64,000 bases of DNA from Bog-159 sp049516155. GTDB lineage: Bacteria > Acidobacteriota > Terriglobia > Bryobacterales > Bryobacteraceae. The position numbers and the translations under genes were made by a program. The notes under the pieces are model-generated. The model ran no database searches. It worked only from the letters and a program-made list of their open reading frames with translations, and was not told the DNA's origin. Each line of letters begins with the position of its first letter. Position 1 is the stretch's first letter. This document shows, in pieces, positions 33,833 to 41,900 of the stretch. The stretch spans positions 9,648 through 73,647 of the forward strand of contig JBEKTJ010000005.1 of the NCBI GenBank assembly GCA_049516155.1. The letters run 5' to 3'.

Positions 33833-34267
33833 CTATTTGACTTGCAGGGGGTTGAACCAACGCAATTGCGGAAACCGGGCGAAGTCCGTGTCGGCGGATA
33901 CCAACTCCGCTTGGTATTCAATGGCTAAAGCCGCCAAATGCGCATCTGTTGTCAGGTTCCCGGCGGTTCCCAGACGATCCAGTAAGCCGAACAGAATTTC
34001 GGCGTGACGGTCGCCGGGCGCGACTATCCGCACCCGCGGAAGGTTTAGCCATGCGCGGACTGTGCGAATCGCGTCTTTCGTTGGCATGGGAGAGTTCAGT
34101 ATCGCCCGGTGAGTGCTGATTCGAATGAAACCTAGAGCAGTTGCCCAAGGCATGCCCACCGGACGGGATTGTGTGAGCGTACGCTCCCACCATTCGCGAG
34201 CCACGGCGTGTTCACGTGCATCCACGTTGTAAGCGTGGACCAGAATGTTGATATCCGGTATTAGCAC
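33833..34267 (-). CDS. vapC: VapC-family PIN-domain ribonuclease toxin
   Basis: A 144-residue PIN domain. Acidic residues are Asp5 ('LIPDINILVHAY'), a central Glu/Asp, and Asp108 and Asp123-126 in 'TTDAHLAALA' and 'VSADTDFARF', forming the Mg-binding site. It is preceded by the antitoxin with a 7-bp gap, the standard vapBC layout. Expected to be a site-specific RNase. All key acidic positions appear present. Confidence 0.88.
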   Translation of the reverse strand: MLIPDINILVHAYNVDAREHAVAREWWERTLTQSRPVGMPWATALGFIRISTHRAILNSPMPTKDAIRTVRAWLNLPRVRIVAPGDRHAEILFGLLDRLGTAGNLTTDAHLAALAIEYQAELVSADTDFARFPQLRWFNPLQVK

Positions 34268-34274
34268 GTCCGCC

Positions 34275-34532
34275 CTACCGGGACATTTTCTTGAGAAACT
34301 CTTCGGCTTCCAGATCGTCCAGGAGTTGATTGAGCTTGTTAGGATCGATTCCCGGCTTAAACTGATACGAGTGGGGCTCCACTTTAAACTGGACTTTGCA
34401 CTCCTTTTCGATGGACGACAGACCCGCCCGCAAAGCCTCGTTTACAACTTGCTTGAGCGTAGACTTTCTTTGCGCAATGCGCTGGCGTATCTGTTGCGCC
34501 ACATCGGGTTCGAGTGTCAGAGTTGTGCGCAT
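34275..34532 (-). CDS. vapB: VapB-like ribbon-helix-helix antitoxin
   Basis: An 85-residue protein with an N-terminal RHH motif 'MRTTLTLEPDVAQQIRQRI...LKQVVNEALRAGL' and a C-terminal toxin-binding region rich in Asp, Glu and Leu. Encoded directly upstream of vapC; expected to bind its own promoter as a dimer. Confidence 0.82.
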   Translation of the reverse strand: MRTTLTLEPDVAQQIRQRIAQRKSTLKQVVNEALRAGLSSIEKECKVQFKVEPHSYQFKPGIDPNKLNQLLDDLEAEEFLKKMSR

Positions 34533-34605
34533 AAGAGCATCATACCACTCCCCCTCCCTGATGTTAAGGCATCAAAATAGCCACTCCTGCTAGAATCACC
34601 TCTTG

Positions 34606-35187
34606 ATGCGCGCATGGCTAACGCTGCCGAACCTCTTCACCCTGGTCAGGCTGGTGCTCGCGCCGGTCATAGTTTATGCCACCCTTGACCAGCGCGCCTT
34701 CGCGGCTCTTTGCATCTTTGCGGTAGCCGCCTCCACCGACGTAGTCGATGGCTATCTTGCGCGCCATTTCGGGGCCGCTACGGCCGCCGGCGCGTTCCTC
34801 GATCCCATCGCGGACAAACTGCTGCTCACCGGTGTCTATCTGGCGCTGGCGCTGGGCGCCAGCGTGCCCTGGTGGCTGGTCGGCGTGATCTTCGGACGCG
34901 ATTTATTAATTCTTGCTGCATCGGCCGTGGCGCTCCTGACGACCAAAGTGCGCGCCTTTCCGCCCAGCGTCTGGGGAAAGGCCAGTACTTTCTTTCAGAT
35001 CCTCACGGCGGTGGCTTTTCTGGGCCGCGCCGCTTTTGGCTCTGCGCTTCTACACAACGTATCCGTTGCTCTGATCTGGCCCACGGTGGCGCTGACTGTC
35101 TGGAGTGGAGTGAACTACGGTTGGCGTGGCGTACGGCTCCTACGCCAGAGCCCAGATCGCGAAGACGGACCCCTGGAGATTCAGTAA
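34606..35187 (+). CDS. pgsA: CDP-alcohol phosphatidyltransferase (phosphatidylglycerophosphate synthase-like)
   Basis: A 193-residue integral membrane enzyme with an intact CDP-alcohol motif DX2DGX2ARX8GX3DX3D, seen as 'DVVDGYLAR' followed by 'GAFLDPIADK'. The N-terminal 'LPNLFTLVRLVLAPVIVY' is typical of PgsA. It condenses CDP-diacylglycerol with glycerol-3-phosphate, or a related alcohol. ATG 34606 is preferred over the adjacent TTG 34603. Confidence 0.88.
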   Translation: MRAWLTLPNLFTLVRLVLAPVIVYATLDQRAFAALCIFAVAASTDVVDGYLARHFGAATAAGAFLDPIADKLLLTGVYLALALGASVPWWLVGVIFGRDLLILAASAVALLTTKVRAFPPSVWGKASTFFQILTAVAFLGRAAFGSALLHNVSVALIWPTVALTVWSGVNYGWRGVRLLRQSPDREDGPLEIQ

Positions 35188-35521
35188 GGGATCGTGACTT
35201 CGGCAACACGTCCAAAAATTCGTCGAATATCGCGCCGCGCCGCTTTCGGACGGGTGCTCGGGAGACCCGGGACCCGGCTCCCGGATGCCCAGGATACGAA
35301 GGCCAAGCTCTGCGAATACGCTGGCCGCAGCTTCCTCTTGGCGTGGGTAAGTATACGTAACAGGTGCGCGGCGGTGTTGTAGTGGTCTGTAAGATTTGAC
35401 CCGAAGGCTATGCATAATTTGCGTAGCATCGGATCGCGCAACTGCGCTCGAGCTTTGCTTTCAACTGCCTGGACATTGGCAAAGAAGGTGCAATTATCTA
35501 CTCCGCCAAGGAGGAAGACTC
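35188..35521. other. Intergenic stretch
   Basis: About 330 bp after pgsA. An 87-residue minus-strand frame (35181-35441) has no family support. The last 20 bp carry a strong AAGGAGGAAG ribosome binding site for the next gene. Confidence 0.4.
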
Positions 35522-35809
35522 ATGTTCAAACGCAGTAGATTCGCCTTGATTCTCGGGTTGGCAGGCGCTATGGCGGGGCTGCCATCCCTAGCCGCACAGC
35601 AGAAGGACCCGGACGCCGCCGGCGTGGCCGAAGCCATCCGCTTCGAAAAAGCCAAACAAGCGGCTGCCGACCGGCAGGCCCGCATTGAAGAGGCGCGCGA
35701 ACGCGGCGAAAAATTCGCCGATCGTTCGGCCTCCGAATCAAAGCCCAAAGCCCACCCGGTAAACAGCGCATCGGCGGCGCGCAAAACTCCGCCCGCGCAA
35801 CACAACTAG
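35522..35809 (+). CDS. Small exported charged protein
   Basis: A 95-residue protein. The ATG at 35522 has aaggaggaag 6 bp upstream. The signal peptide (residues 1-25, 'GLPSLAAQQ') is followed by a single charged helix ('EAIRFEKAKQAAADRQARI', 'EEARERGEKFADRSA') and a Pro/Ala tail. It is likely periplasmic; no family or function is recognised. Confidence 0.65.
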   Translation: MFKRSRFALILGLAGAMAGLPSLAAQQKDPDAAGVAEAIRFEKAKQAAADRQARIEEARERGEKFADRSASESKPKAHPVNSASAARKTPPAQHN

Positions 35810-36448
35810 AGAGATACTGTCTTAGACCGGGGGGATGCACGATCCTCTAGCCTAGCTGAGAGCAGTTGGAAGCCTGGAAGCAGTCCGGTTGCCGGCGGTC
35901 GCGCATTCTGGACTCGCGCGCTTCAAGGACGTGGGAGTGTGCGTGGTGTTTCAATCCGGATTCGCGCATCGTTGACGGCCCGTCGGCTCTCGCGGACCAA
36001 AATACACATCTTTCCGAACAAGGACATAGCGGCAGCCGAGCAAAAACTTGCGGCGCTCAAGGGAATTACCGGGAGCAACCTGCCGATCATGGACGGCGTG
36101 TTTTCAATGCACGACGAAATCGGGCCCGCTGCCCGGACTGCTAGAGGGGCCTGAGAGCACAGCACGGTGCTCTCATGATGCCGGATTATGCGTGGGCACG
36201 CCTCGAAGCCCATCGGGGCTGGGCGGATATGTGGGGGGCAGCCGCCAGGACAATCCGCCTAGAATCCAAATAGTGGTATCTTTTCGGTTCTTCCAAAGCA
36301 TTCGGGCTCGACGATCCTGCCGGCCTCGAAAGCTGATACGGTAACCGTGGGCGCTTCTTTTGTTCGTCGGCGCAGCGCCGTCCACGGCGTAGCGGCTCTA
36401 CTGCGGCTTGGCCAACGAAGATTGCACACGACGGTCCGGCACAGCATT
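35810..36448. other. Gene-poor stretch before the threonine ammonia-lyase
   Basis: About 640 bp. A plus-strand frame at 35939-36154 has a protein-like second half ('KDIAAAEQKLAALKGITGS') but no start signal or family and may be a gene remnant. A hairpin lies at 36152-36175. The rest shows no support for coding. Confidence 0.4.
36152..36175. repeat. Perfect 9-bp inverted repeat
   Basis: tgagagcac (36152-36160) and gtgctctca (36167-36175) flank a 6-base loop. No T-run follows on the plus strand. It could be a structured RNA element or remnant terminator. Confidence 0.5.
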
Positions 36449-37672
36449 ATGGCACATTCGGTAAGCCCGCTGACGCGGCAAATCCATGAGGCGAGGCGCT
36501 GCCTCCGCGAAGTGCTGTTTGAGTCGCCGTGCCCCTACTCTCAGACGCTGTCGGATCTGACGGATAACCACGTCTACCTCAAACTGGAAAACCTGCAGAT
36601 GACCGGTTCGTTCAAGGAGCGTGGCGCCCTGAACAAGATCCTTTCCCTGACGGCCGAAGATCGGCAAAAGGGTGTTATCGCAGCATCCGCCGGGAATCAT
36701 GCCCAAGCCGTCGCTTACCACGCCACACGGCTCGGAATCCGTTCCCAAATCGTCATGCCGCTAGCAACGCCCCTGGTGAAGGTCAGTGCGACCCGCGGAT
36801 ACGGTGCGGCTGTTAAACTTCACGGCGCGAATTATGACGAAGCATGCCACGAGGCGGAGCGGATTTGTGAGAATGAGCACTTGGCCTTTATTCATCCCTT
36901 CGACGATCCCCTGGTGATCGCGGGCCAGGGTTCTCTAGGGTTGGAGCTTCTGGACCAAATGCCAAACCTTGAGGCCGTCGTGGTCCCAATCGGGGGTGGA
37001 GGTCTCATCGGGGGGCTGGCGGCGGCGATTAAGGAAACCAACTCAGAGGTGCGCGTCGTTGGCGTGCAAGCGGAGCGTGTTCCCTCAATGCGGGCTGCGC
37101 TCGATACTGGGCGCCCCATCTCACTTGACTCGGCTGTAACCATTGCGGACGGTATCGCCGTGAGAAAGGCCGGCCAGTTAACGTACCCGCTGGTGGCGAA
37201 TTACGTTGACGAAATCGTCACAGTCGACGAAGAAGAGATCGCTAACGCGATATTGGTCTTGCTCGAGCGCGAAAAGACCGTCGCGGAAGGGGCGGGGGCC
37301 GTAGCCGTCGCGGCATTGTTGCAACGAAGAACAAGCCTTATGGGGAAGCGCACCGTAGCGATTGTGAGCGGCGGAAACATCGATGTAACGCTAGTCAGCC
37401 GGATCATAGAGCGCGGAATGGTAAAGGATGGACGCCTGGTCCGGCTCCGAATTCATCTGCTGGATAGGCCTGGAGGGCTCCACGCAATCACCGGTGTGAT
37501 TGCGGCCGCGCGCGCCAACATTGTCGAACTGCTCCATAATCGCGCATACTACGGTGTCGACCTCGGCAGCACTGTGATCGACGTCACTCTTGAAACCCGA
37601 GGACCCGAGCATATCGACGAGCTGCTCCTGGCCCTGTCCGCTGCTGGATACCGTCATGAGCGGGTGCTTTAA
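36449..37672 (+). CDS. Threonine ammonia-lyase (PLP, catabolic type with ACT domain)
   Basis: 407 residues from 'MAHSVSPLTRQ'. PLP Lys is in 'MTGSFKERGALNK', the phosphate-binding loop in 'IGGGGLIGG', and 'SAGNHAQAVAYHA' is the substrate loop. The C-terminal ~75 residues form one ACT-like domain ('IHLLDRPGGLHAITGVIA'). It deaminates threonine (and serine) to 2-oxobutyrate. Its codon use has more A/T at third positions than nearby genes, hinting at transfer. No other isoleucine genes are adjacent. The longer frame to 36347 is not supported. Confidence 0.9.
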   Translation: MAHSVSPLTRQIHEARRCLREVLFESPCPYSQTLSDLTDNHVYLKLENLQMTGSFKERGALNKILSLTAEDRQKGVIAASAGNHAQAVAYHATRLGIRSQIVMPLATPLVKVSATRGYGAAVKLHGANYDEACHEAERICENEHLAFIHPFDDPLVIAGQGSLGLELLDQMPNLEAVVVPIGGGGLIGGLAAAIKETNSEVRVVGVQAERVPSMRAALDTGRPISLDSAVTIADGIAVRKAGQLTYPLVANYVDEIVTVDEEEIANAILVLLEREKTVAEGAGAVAVAALLQRRTSLMGKRTVAIVSGGNIDVTLVSRIIERGMVKDGRLVRLRIHLLDRPGGLHAITGVIAAARANIVELLHNRAYYGVDLGSTVIDVTLETRGPEHIDELLLALSAAGYRHERVL

Positions 37673-37685
37673 CGGTCAACGGCGC

Positions 37686-38207
37686 CTATTCCAGCGCTCC
37701 GGATACCGCGGCTTGCACATGGATCGCCATCGTGTCCAGCAATCTAGCGTCAGTATCCTGGGGGTTAACCAACAAGGGAAGTTCAGTACAGCCCAAGACG
37801 ATGGCCTGAGATCCACTCCGCACCAGCTCATCAATCGTCTCCAGCACCCTGTGCTTCGACGCTTCTAAGAATTCCCCTCGCGAAAGCTCTTCGTAAATTA
37901 TTCGGTCGAGATCAATCCTCCCGGCGAGGCCCGGAATTGCTACGCGTATGCCGCGAAGGGCAAACCGCTCCCGGTAAAAGTCCTGTTCCATTACAAACCG
38001 CGAGCCCAAAAGCCCAACGGATAAGGCATGCGCACGGCTGGCTTCAACTGCCGCGACATCGGCAATATGAACCAGCGGTATAGCAATCTGAGCCTGCAGT
38101 TCGGCAGCGACCTTATGCAGAGCGTTACATGCCACCGGCAGGAAGTCAGCTCCCGCCAGTTCAACTTTTCGCGCAGCTGCTGTAAGTATCTCGGCGAAGA
38201 AAGACAA
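37686..38207 (-). pseudogene. Aspartate/glutamate racemase-family protein lacking its N-terminus
   Basis: The 173 residues match the C-terminal two-thirds of the Asp/Glu racemase family. The first catalytic Cys is in 'FLPVACNALHKVAAEL' and the second in 'VLGCTELPLLV'. Normal members have about 60-70 further residues at the N-terminus (glycine-rich 'GGM' strand), and the upstream frame is closed by TAG 13 codons before the TTG used here. Both Cys remain, but half of one lobe is missing, so racemase activity is doubtful. It converges with the threonine ammonia-lyase. Confidence 0.65.
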
Positions 38208-38333
38208 CCTGACGCAGGCGCCTGCCTCTTTTGTGGGCGGCGCTACGGTGTCGCCCGAAGGCCGTGCGCCCCGTCGATATGAGCCAATGAAGTGGTGTTC
38301 TAGCTGCTACGCTTACGTCTAGCACGCGGCTAG

Positions 38334-39248
38334 CTATTCACCGCATCCCGTGCGGTGAATCAGACCGCTAATCGCCGCAGGCCGCGACTGCCAGCCGGGC
38401 CGGGTCGCGCTCCCTCTAGTGGAAAATGCAAGCTTTCGCCGCCGCTCCGCGCGGCACAGGCGGCAGGTGCGGCAATAGCTGATCTGCACACCGGCCGAGG
38501 AGCGGCGCGTGCGCACATGAAAGAATTCGCGCGTGGCGTACCATTGCCCGCCGCACGAACGGCACACGCGCTCCGGCGGGCAATCGGGGCGTTCGGTCAG
38601 TTGCTGCCGGAGTTTTTCCCAGAGCTCTTTCTTGCGCTCGCGCCACTGCCGCCAGCGTTGGCGCGTGTGTGCGATGAAAGCCGCGGCACGTTTGCGCTGC
38701 TGGCGCCGGAAGTCGTCGGAAGATCGCGCTTCCACCCACGAAAGTTGGAGTCCGAGCCTGCGGCGATACGCCGCAACGGTTTTCTGCGAAATCCCCCACT
38801 GCCGGGCGACCGCGATGCTGGGTAGCAGGCGGCCTTCACCAAGCAGGAAGCGCTGGAACTCTTCGCGGCGCGCCGGATCGAACCGGCATGCGTGGCGTGC
38901 GCGCTCCTTAATCGCCGGATCCCCGAGCCCGTGCCGCCCCATCATCTTGCTGATGGAATCCTTAGTGCGCCCGGGCAGCAGGCCCATTTGCGCGATGAAC
39001 GACGCGCTGAAGCCGTAGTCGTGCGTGAAGGCGGTGAGTTTTTTGAGTTCGGGGAAGGTCCAGGGCTTCACTGCACGGCCCGCGAAAGAGCCGTTCAGCA
39101 CGCCCGCGAGTTGCAGTCTCTTGCGCTGGTTGTTGACGGCCGCACGCGTCTTGCCGGGGATGTCGATCTCCGGAAGCGGCTTGCCCAGATGGACGATCTG
39201 ATCGACGAGCGATTCTATCTGCGGTTTAGTCCAGCGGCTTCCAGGCAT
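38334..39248 (-). CDS. Unrecognised DNA-binding-like protein: two Myb-like repeats, HTH, Cys cluster
   Basis: 304 residues, very basic. Residues 6-50 ('RWTKPQIESLVDQIV') and 63-108 ('WTFPELKKLTAFT...PGRTKDSISKMMGRHGL') look like two SANT/Myb-type tri-helical units. Residues 140-166 ('LLPSIAVARQWGISQKTVAAY' region) read as a helix-turn-helix. Residues 178-218 form a strongly basic helix, and Cys229/232 ('CRSC') with Cys259/262/265 ('CRTCRLC') could bind zinc. This domain order is not one I can name. It is flanked by a truncated racemase and a 10-bp-stem hairpin at its 3' end, so a mobile or phage origin is possible. Confidence 0.6.
   Translation of the reverse strand: MPGSRWTKPQIESLVDQIVHLGKPLPEIDIPGKTRAAVNNQRKRLQLAGVLNGSFAGRAVKPWTFPELKKLTAFTHDYGFSASFIAQMGLLPGRTKDSISKMMGRHGLGDPAIKERARHACRFDPARREEFQRFLLGEGRLLPSIAVARQWGISQKTVAAYRRRLGLQLSWVEARSSDDFRRQQRKRAAAFIAHTRQRWRQWRERKKELWEKLRQQLTERPDCPPERVCRSCGGQWYATREFFHVRTRRSSAGVQISYCRTCRLCRAERRRKLAFSTRGSATRPGWQSRPAAISGLIHRTGCGE
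38336..38360. repeat. Perfect 10-bp stem hairpin
   Basis: attcaccgca (38336-38345) and tgcggtgaat (38351-38360) are perfect complements with a 5-base loop, spanning the last codons of the minus-strand gene. There is no U-tract after it on the minus strand. It may be an mRNA 3' structure or a recombination/attachment-like site. Confidence 0.55.
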
Positions 39249-39308
39249 CCCACTGATTCAAGAATACGGCGGAAGCGCGCGGATGAGTATACAGGCGAGC
39301 GGGTATTT

Positions 39309-40601
39309 TTAAGCGTGCGTCCCCACCAGTGGGGGCGCCGCATGCGCCCCGAGCGCAACCAAACTGCCGGCGGAATCGAATTCGATTTCGCGCGCGTCGG
39401 AAACGATTTCAAGCATCGGGTTGCGTTCAATCGATGGGCGCAGGTTTTCGCTCATGGCAAGCTGCGAAAGCTCCAGTGTGTTGCGGATCCATCCGATAGT
39501 CACTTCGCGCACGTCAAACTTGCCGACCGTGGGCGCGATGGCTTCCAGGCACTCGCGGTCGGTGGGGTAATGGATCGGGGTGCGAATCGCCGATGGCGTG
39601 GAGGCGGTCAGCGAATTGACGCGCGTGGGCACCCAGTCGATGCGATTGACCAACCGGTCGGTAACGACGTCGGCCATGCCGATGCCGACCGCGTTGTTGT
39701 AAGTAAGATCACTGAGGTCGCGCACGAAAATGCGTTCGATGCGCGGCGTATCGGGCCAGGGGTTGTAGTCGCCCAGCACGCTGCGGTTCACCACTTTGCT
39801 GTCCATGCCGGCGCCGCTGACGTTCTTGCCGATTTCATCCAGGATCAGGATATCCAGGTCCGTGGGGATGCGGCCCATCCAGGATTTGGCGAGCGCCAGC
39901 AGTTCCTCTTCGCGCTGTTCCATGCCTTCCACCGGCACGGCTTCCAATTTGGCCGTATTGTGGTTGGCGTCTTCGAGAATGGCCAGGCCCCCCAGGATCT
40001 TGCCGGATTCAAGCACCTTTCGGCCGATGGCGCGGATGGTATTTTCCAGGCCCAGCTTGTAGGCATACGTGTGGTAGTGCTGAGCGCCTGCAAACTTACC
40101 CAGCCCAATGGCGATCATTTTGAAGAGGCCGCTCTCGATCTTGCCCATGAAATCGGTGTGCCACTTTACGCGGCCGGCCAGCATTACTCCGTCGCTTTCG
40201 TAGGCGTTGCGGTCCATGTAGGTCTGGATGCCTTGCGGTGTCTTGCCCAGCGCCACGACTTCGAGCGAGCTGCGCACCGGACAACCGATGGTTTCTTCGA
40301 TAATGCCGTAATGCGCGAGCACGTCGGCTTGGCCTTCGGCGGTGGCGGCGCCGTGGCTGCCCATGGCCGGGAAGATGAAGGGCTGCATGCCCTGCGATTT
40401 CCAGAATTGCGCCGCGGCGTGGGTGATGGTGGCGATATTGGCGATGCCGCGGCTGCCTACGCCGATAGCCACGCGCGATCCGGGTTTCAGGCGCGCCGCG
40501 AATCCGGAATCGTGAAGCTGGCGCTGGACTTCTGCGGCAACATCGGGGATACGGCGGTCGGGAAAGTGCTGACGAACCAGGAAAAGGCGTGGGAATTGCA
40601 T
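39309..40601 (-). CDS. LarA-like (DUF2088) protein
   Basis: 430 residues. 'PGSRVAIGVGSRGIANIATI', 'PFIFPAMGSHGAATAEGQ', 'GRVKWHTDFMGKIESGLFKMIAIGLGK' and 'HYHTYA' fit the lactate racemase/DUF2088 superfamily, in which His and Lys residues hold a nickel-pincer cofactor. It differs from canonical LarA, so the substrate is unknown and no larB/C/E cofactor genes are nearby. The promoter region is shared with the divergent TetR operon; one TetR-type palindrome lies 48 bp upstream of its ATG. Confidence 0.6.
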   Translation of the reverse strand: MQFPRLFLVRQHFPDRRIPDVAAEVQRQLHDSGFAARLKPGSRVAIGVGSRGIANIATITHAAAQFWKSQGMQPFIFPAMGSHGAATAEGQADVLAHYGIIEETIGCPVRSSLEVVALGKTPQGIQTYMDRNAYESDGVMLAGRVKWHTDFMGKIESGLFKMIAIGLGKFAGAQHYHTYAYKLGLENTIRAIGRKVLESGKILGGLAILEDANHNTAKLEAVPVEGMEQREEELLALAKSWMGRIPTDLDILILDEIGKNVSGAGMDSKVVNRSVLGDYNPWPDTPRIERIFVRDLSDLTYNNAVGIGMADVVTDRLVNRIDWVPTRVNSLTASTPSAIRTPIHYPTDRECLEAIAPTVGKFDVREVTIGWIRNTLELSQLAMSENLRPSIERNPMLEIVSDAREIEFDSAGSLVALGAHAAPPLVGTHA

Positions 40602-40648
40602 GGTTTTATGTTATCAAAACGACATCCCAGCGGCGCGGCGGACCAGAA

Positions 40649-40662
40649 CTGAACGCGTTCAG
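40649..40662. promoter_or_regulatory. Operator palindrome O1
   Basis: ctgaacgcgttcag, a perfect 14-bp palindrome immediately upstream of the -35 of the divergent membrane-protein/TetR promoter and in the upstream region of the LarA-like gene. Confidence 0.75.
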
Positions 40663-40669
40663 ATTTTGC

Positions 40670-40698
40670 TTGACAAAACGTCGGCCTAGCCGTAATCT
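40670..40698 (+). promoter_or_regulatory. Promoter of the membrane protein-TetR operon
   Basis: TTGACA (40670-40675), 17-bp spacer, TAATCT (40693-40698). The predicted start, near 40705, lies inside operator O2. Confidence 0.75.
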
Positions 40699-40702
40699 GG
40701 AA

Positions 40703-40716
40703 TTGAACACGTTCAA
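40703..40716. promoter_or_regulatory. Operator palindrome O2
   Basis: ttgaacacgttcaa, a near-perfect variant of O1/O3 (only the central base pair breaks symmetry). It covers the predicted transcription start. Confidence 0.72.
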
Positions 40717-40717
40717 A

Positions 40718-40731
40718 CTGAACGCGTTCAG
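40718..40731. promoter_or_regulatory. Operator palindrome O3
   Basis: ctgaacgcgttcag, identical to O1, one base after O2 and just before the ribosome binding site of the first gene. O2 and O3 would let repressor dimers block the promoter clearance region. Confidence 0.75.
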
Positions 40732-40740
40732 AAAGAGAGG

Positions 40741-41169
40741 ATGAAGATGCACATCGCGATTTCGTATACCGCTTATCTGGCGATCGGCCTGGCCCTGACG
40801 GTCTGGGTGGGCCGCACGCTGCGGCGCAACGGGCAGGTGTTTCTAATGGGCGCTTTTCAAGGCAACGCGGAACTGGCGGGCTCGGTGAACCGCCTGCTGT
40901 TGTTCGGTTTCTACCTCGTCAATGTGGGCTATGTAATCTGGACTATGAGCACATATCCGAACCCGGAGAACGGGTTCGCCGCGATTGAAAAGCTTAAGGA
41001 CAAGGTGGGCGGAGCTCTGATGGTGCTGGGCGTCACTTATTTCGTCGTACTATTCGCCTTCCGCCGGTTGTGGAAGGGCGGGAACGATCGTTCGGGGCAG
41101 GCGCGTGCGAGCCACGCACCAGGTGGCTGGAGTCCGGAGAGCGCGCCGCTCGGCAAGGTGCTTGAATAA
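40741..41169 (+). CDS. Small membrane protein of a TetR operon
   Basis: A 142-residue (140 from ATG 40747) protein with about three transmembrane helices ('YTAYLAIGLALTVWVG', 'RLLLFGFYLVNVGYVIW', 'GGALMVLGVTYFVVLFAF'). The AGAGAGG site directly abuts ATG 40741 but is 6 nt from ATG 40747, so the latter is the likelier start. Family unknown. Its TAA overlaps the TetR ATG (TAATG), so it is probably the regulator's main target. Confidence 0.72.
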   Translation: MKMHIAISYTAYLAIGLALTVWVGRTLRRNGQVFLMGAFQGNAELAGSVNRLLLFGFYLVNVGYVIWTMSTYPNPENGFAAIEKLKDKVGGALMVLGVTYFVVLFAFRRLWKGGNDRSGQARASHAPGGWSPESAPLGKVLE

Positions 41170-41828
41170 TGCACGCCAAGAGCGCGGAGACGCGGACGCG
41201 CATTCTGGACAGCGCTATGGAACTGTTCCGGCGGCAGGGATTCGAGGAAACCACCATGCGCGAGATCGCCGCGGAGGCGGGCGTGGCCACGGGAGCCGCG
41301 TATTACTACTTCGAGTCGAAGGACGCCATTGTGCTGGCGTTCTACGACCAGTCCCAGCAGGAACTGGAGCCCCTGATCGACCAGGCAATAGCCGGCGCGA
41401 AGGGGCTGAAAGAGCGGCTGGGAGCGCTGCTGGAGGCAAAGCTCCGATACTTCGAGCCGAACCGGCGTTTACTGGCAGCCTTGGCGTCGCATGCGGATCC
41501 GGAGCACCCGCTTTCGCCGTTCGGCGCCCGTACACGCGAGATCCGGGAGCGGGATGTGGCATCGTTTGCGCGCGCCCTGCATGCGAGCGGCATCCGGGTG
41601 GCGCGCGATCTGGAGCCGTACCTTCCCCGGATCCTGTGGATGTATCAAATGGGTCTGATCCTCTTTTGGATCTACGACCGGTCGCCGGCGCAGGCGAGCA
41701 CGCGCACGTTGATCGGGAAAAGTGCGGCGATCGTGGAGCGCCTCGTGAAGCTGGCGGCGTTCCCGCTGATGCGTCCGGTGCACCGCATGGTGGTGGACCT
41801 CATGCGTACGGTGATGGAGGAATCGTGA
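41169..41828 (+). CDS. TetR/AcrR-family transcriptional regulator
   Basis: A 219-residue regulator. The N-terminal HTH is classical: 'TRTRILDSAMELFRRQGFEETTMREIAAEAGVATGAAYYYF'-type spacing (residues 8-48), followed by an all-helical ligand domain. An aaggtg site lies 9 nt upstream, inside the preceding gene. It very likely binds the three palindromes at 40649-40731 and represses its own operon, perhaps also the divergent LarA-like gene. The ligand is unknown. Confidence 0.9.
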   Translation: MHAKSAETRTRILDSAMELFRRQGFEETTMREIAAEAGVATGAAYYYFESKDAIVLAFYDQSQQELEPLIDQAIAGAKGLKERLGALLEAKLRYFEPNRRLLAALASHADPEHPLSPFGARTREIRERDVASFARALHASGIRVARDLEPYLPRILWMYQMGLILFWIYDRSPAQASTRTLIGKSAAIVERLVKLAAFPLMRPVHRMVVDLMRTVMEES

Positions 41829-41900
41829 AATCGTCATTCCCGGCGGCAGCAGCTAGTGGGGCAGGCGCCAGGCGCTGGTTAGGGCCAGGTTAGGGCAAGG

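Noticed and set aside
35939..36154. Possible 71-residue protein
   Set aside because: The second half looks protein-like, but there is no start signal or family, so it is mentioned only as a possible remnant.
38892..40652. 586-codon plus-strand frame opposite the LarA-like gene
   Set aside because: Antisense shadow spanning two real minus-strand genes and the operator region; His/Gly/Val-rich composition typical of antisense frames.
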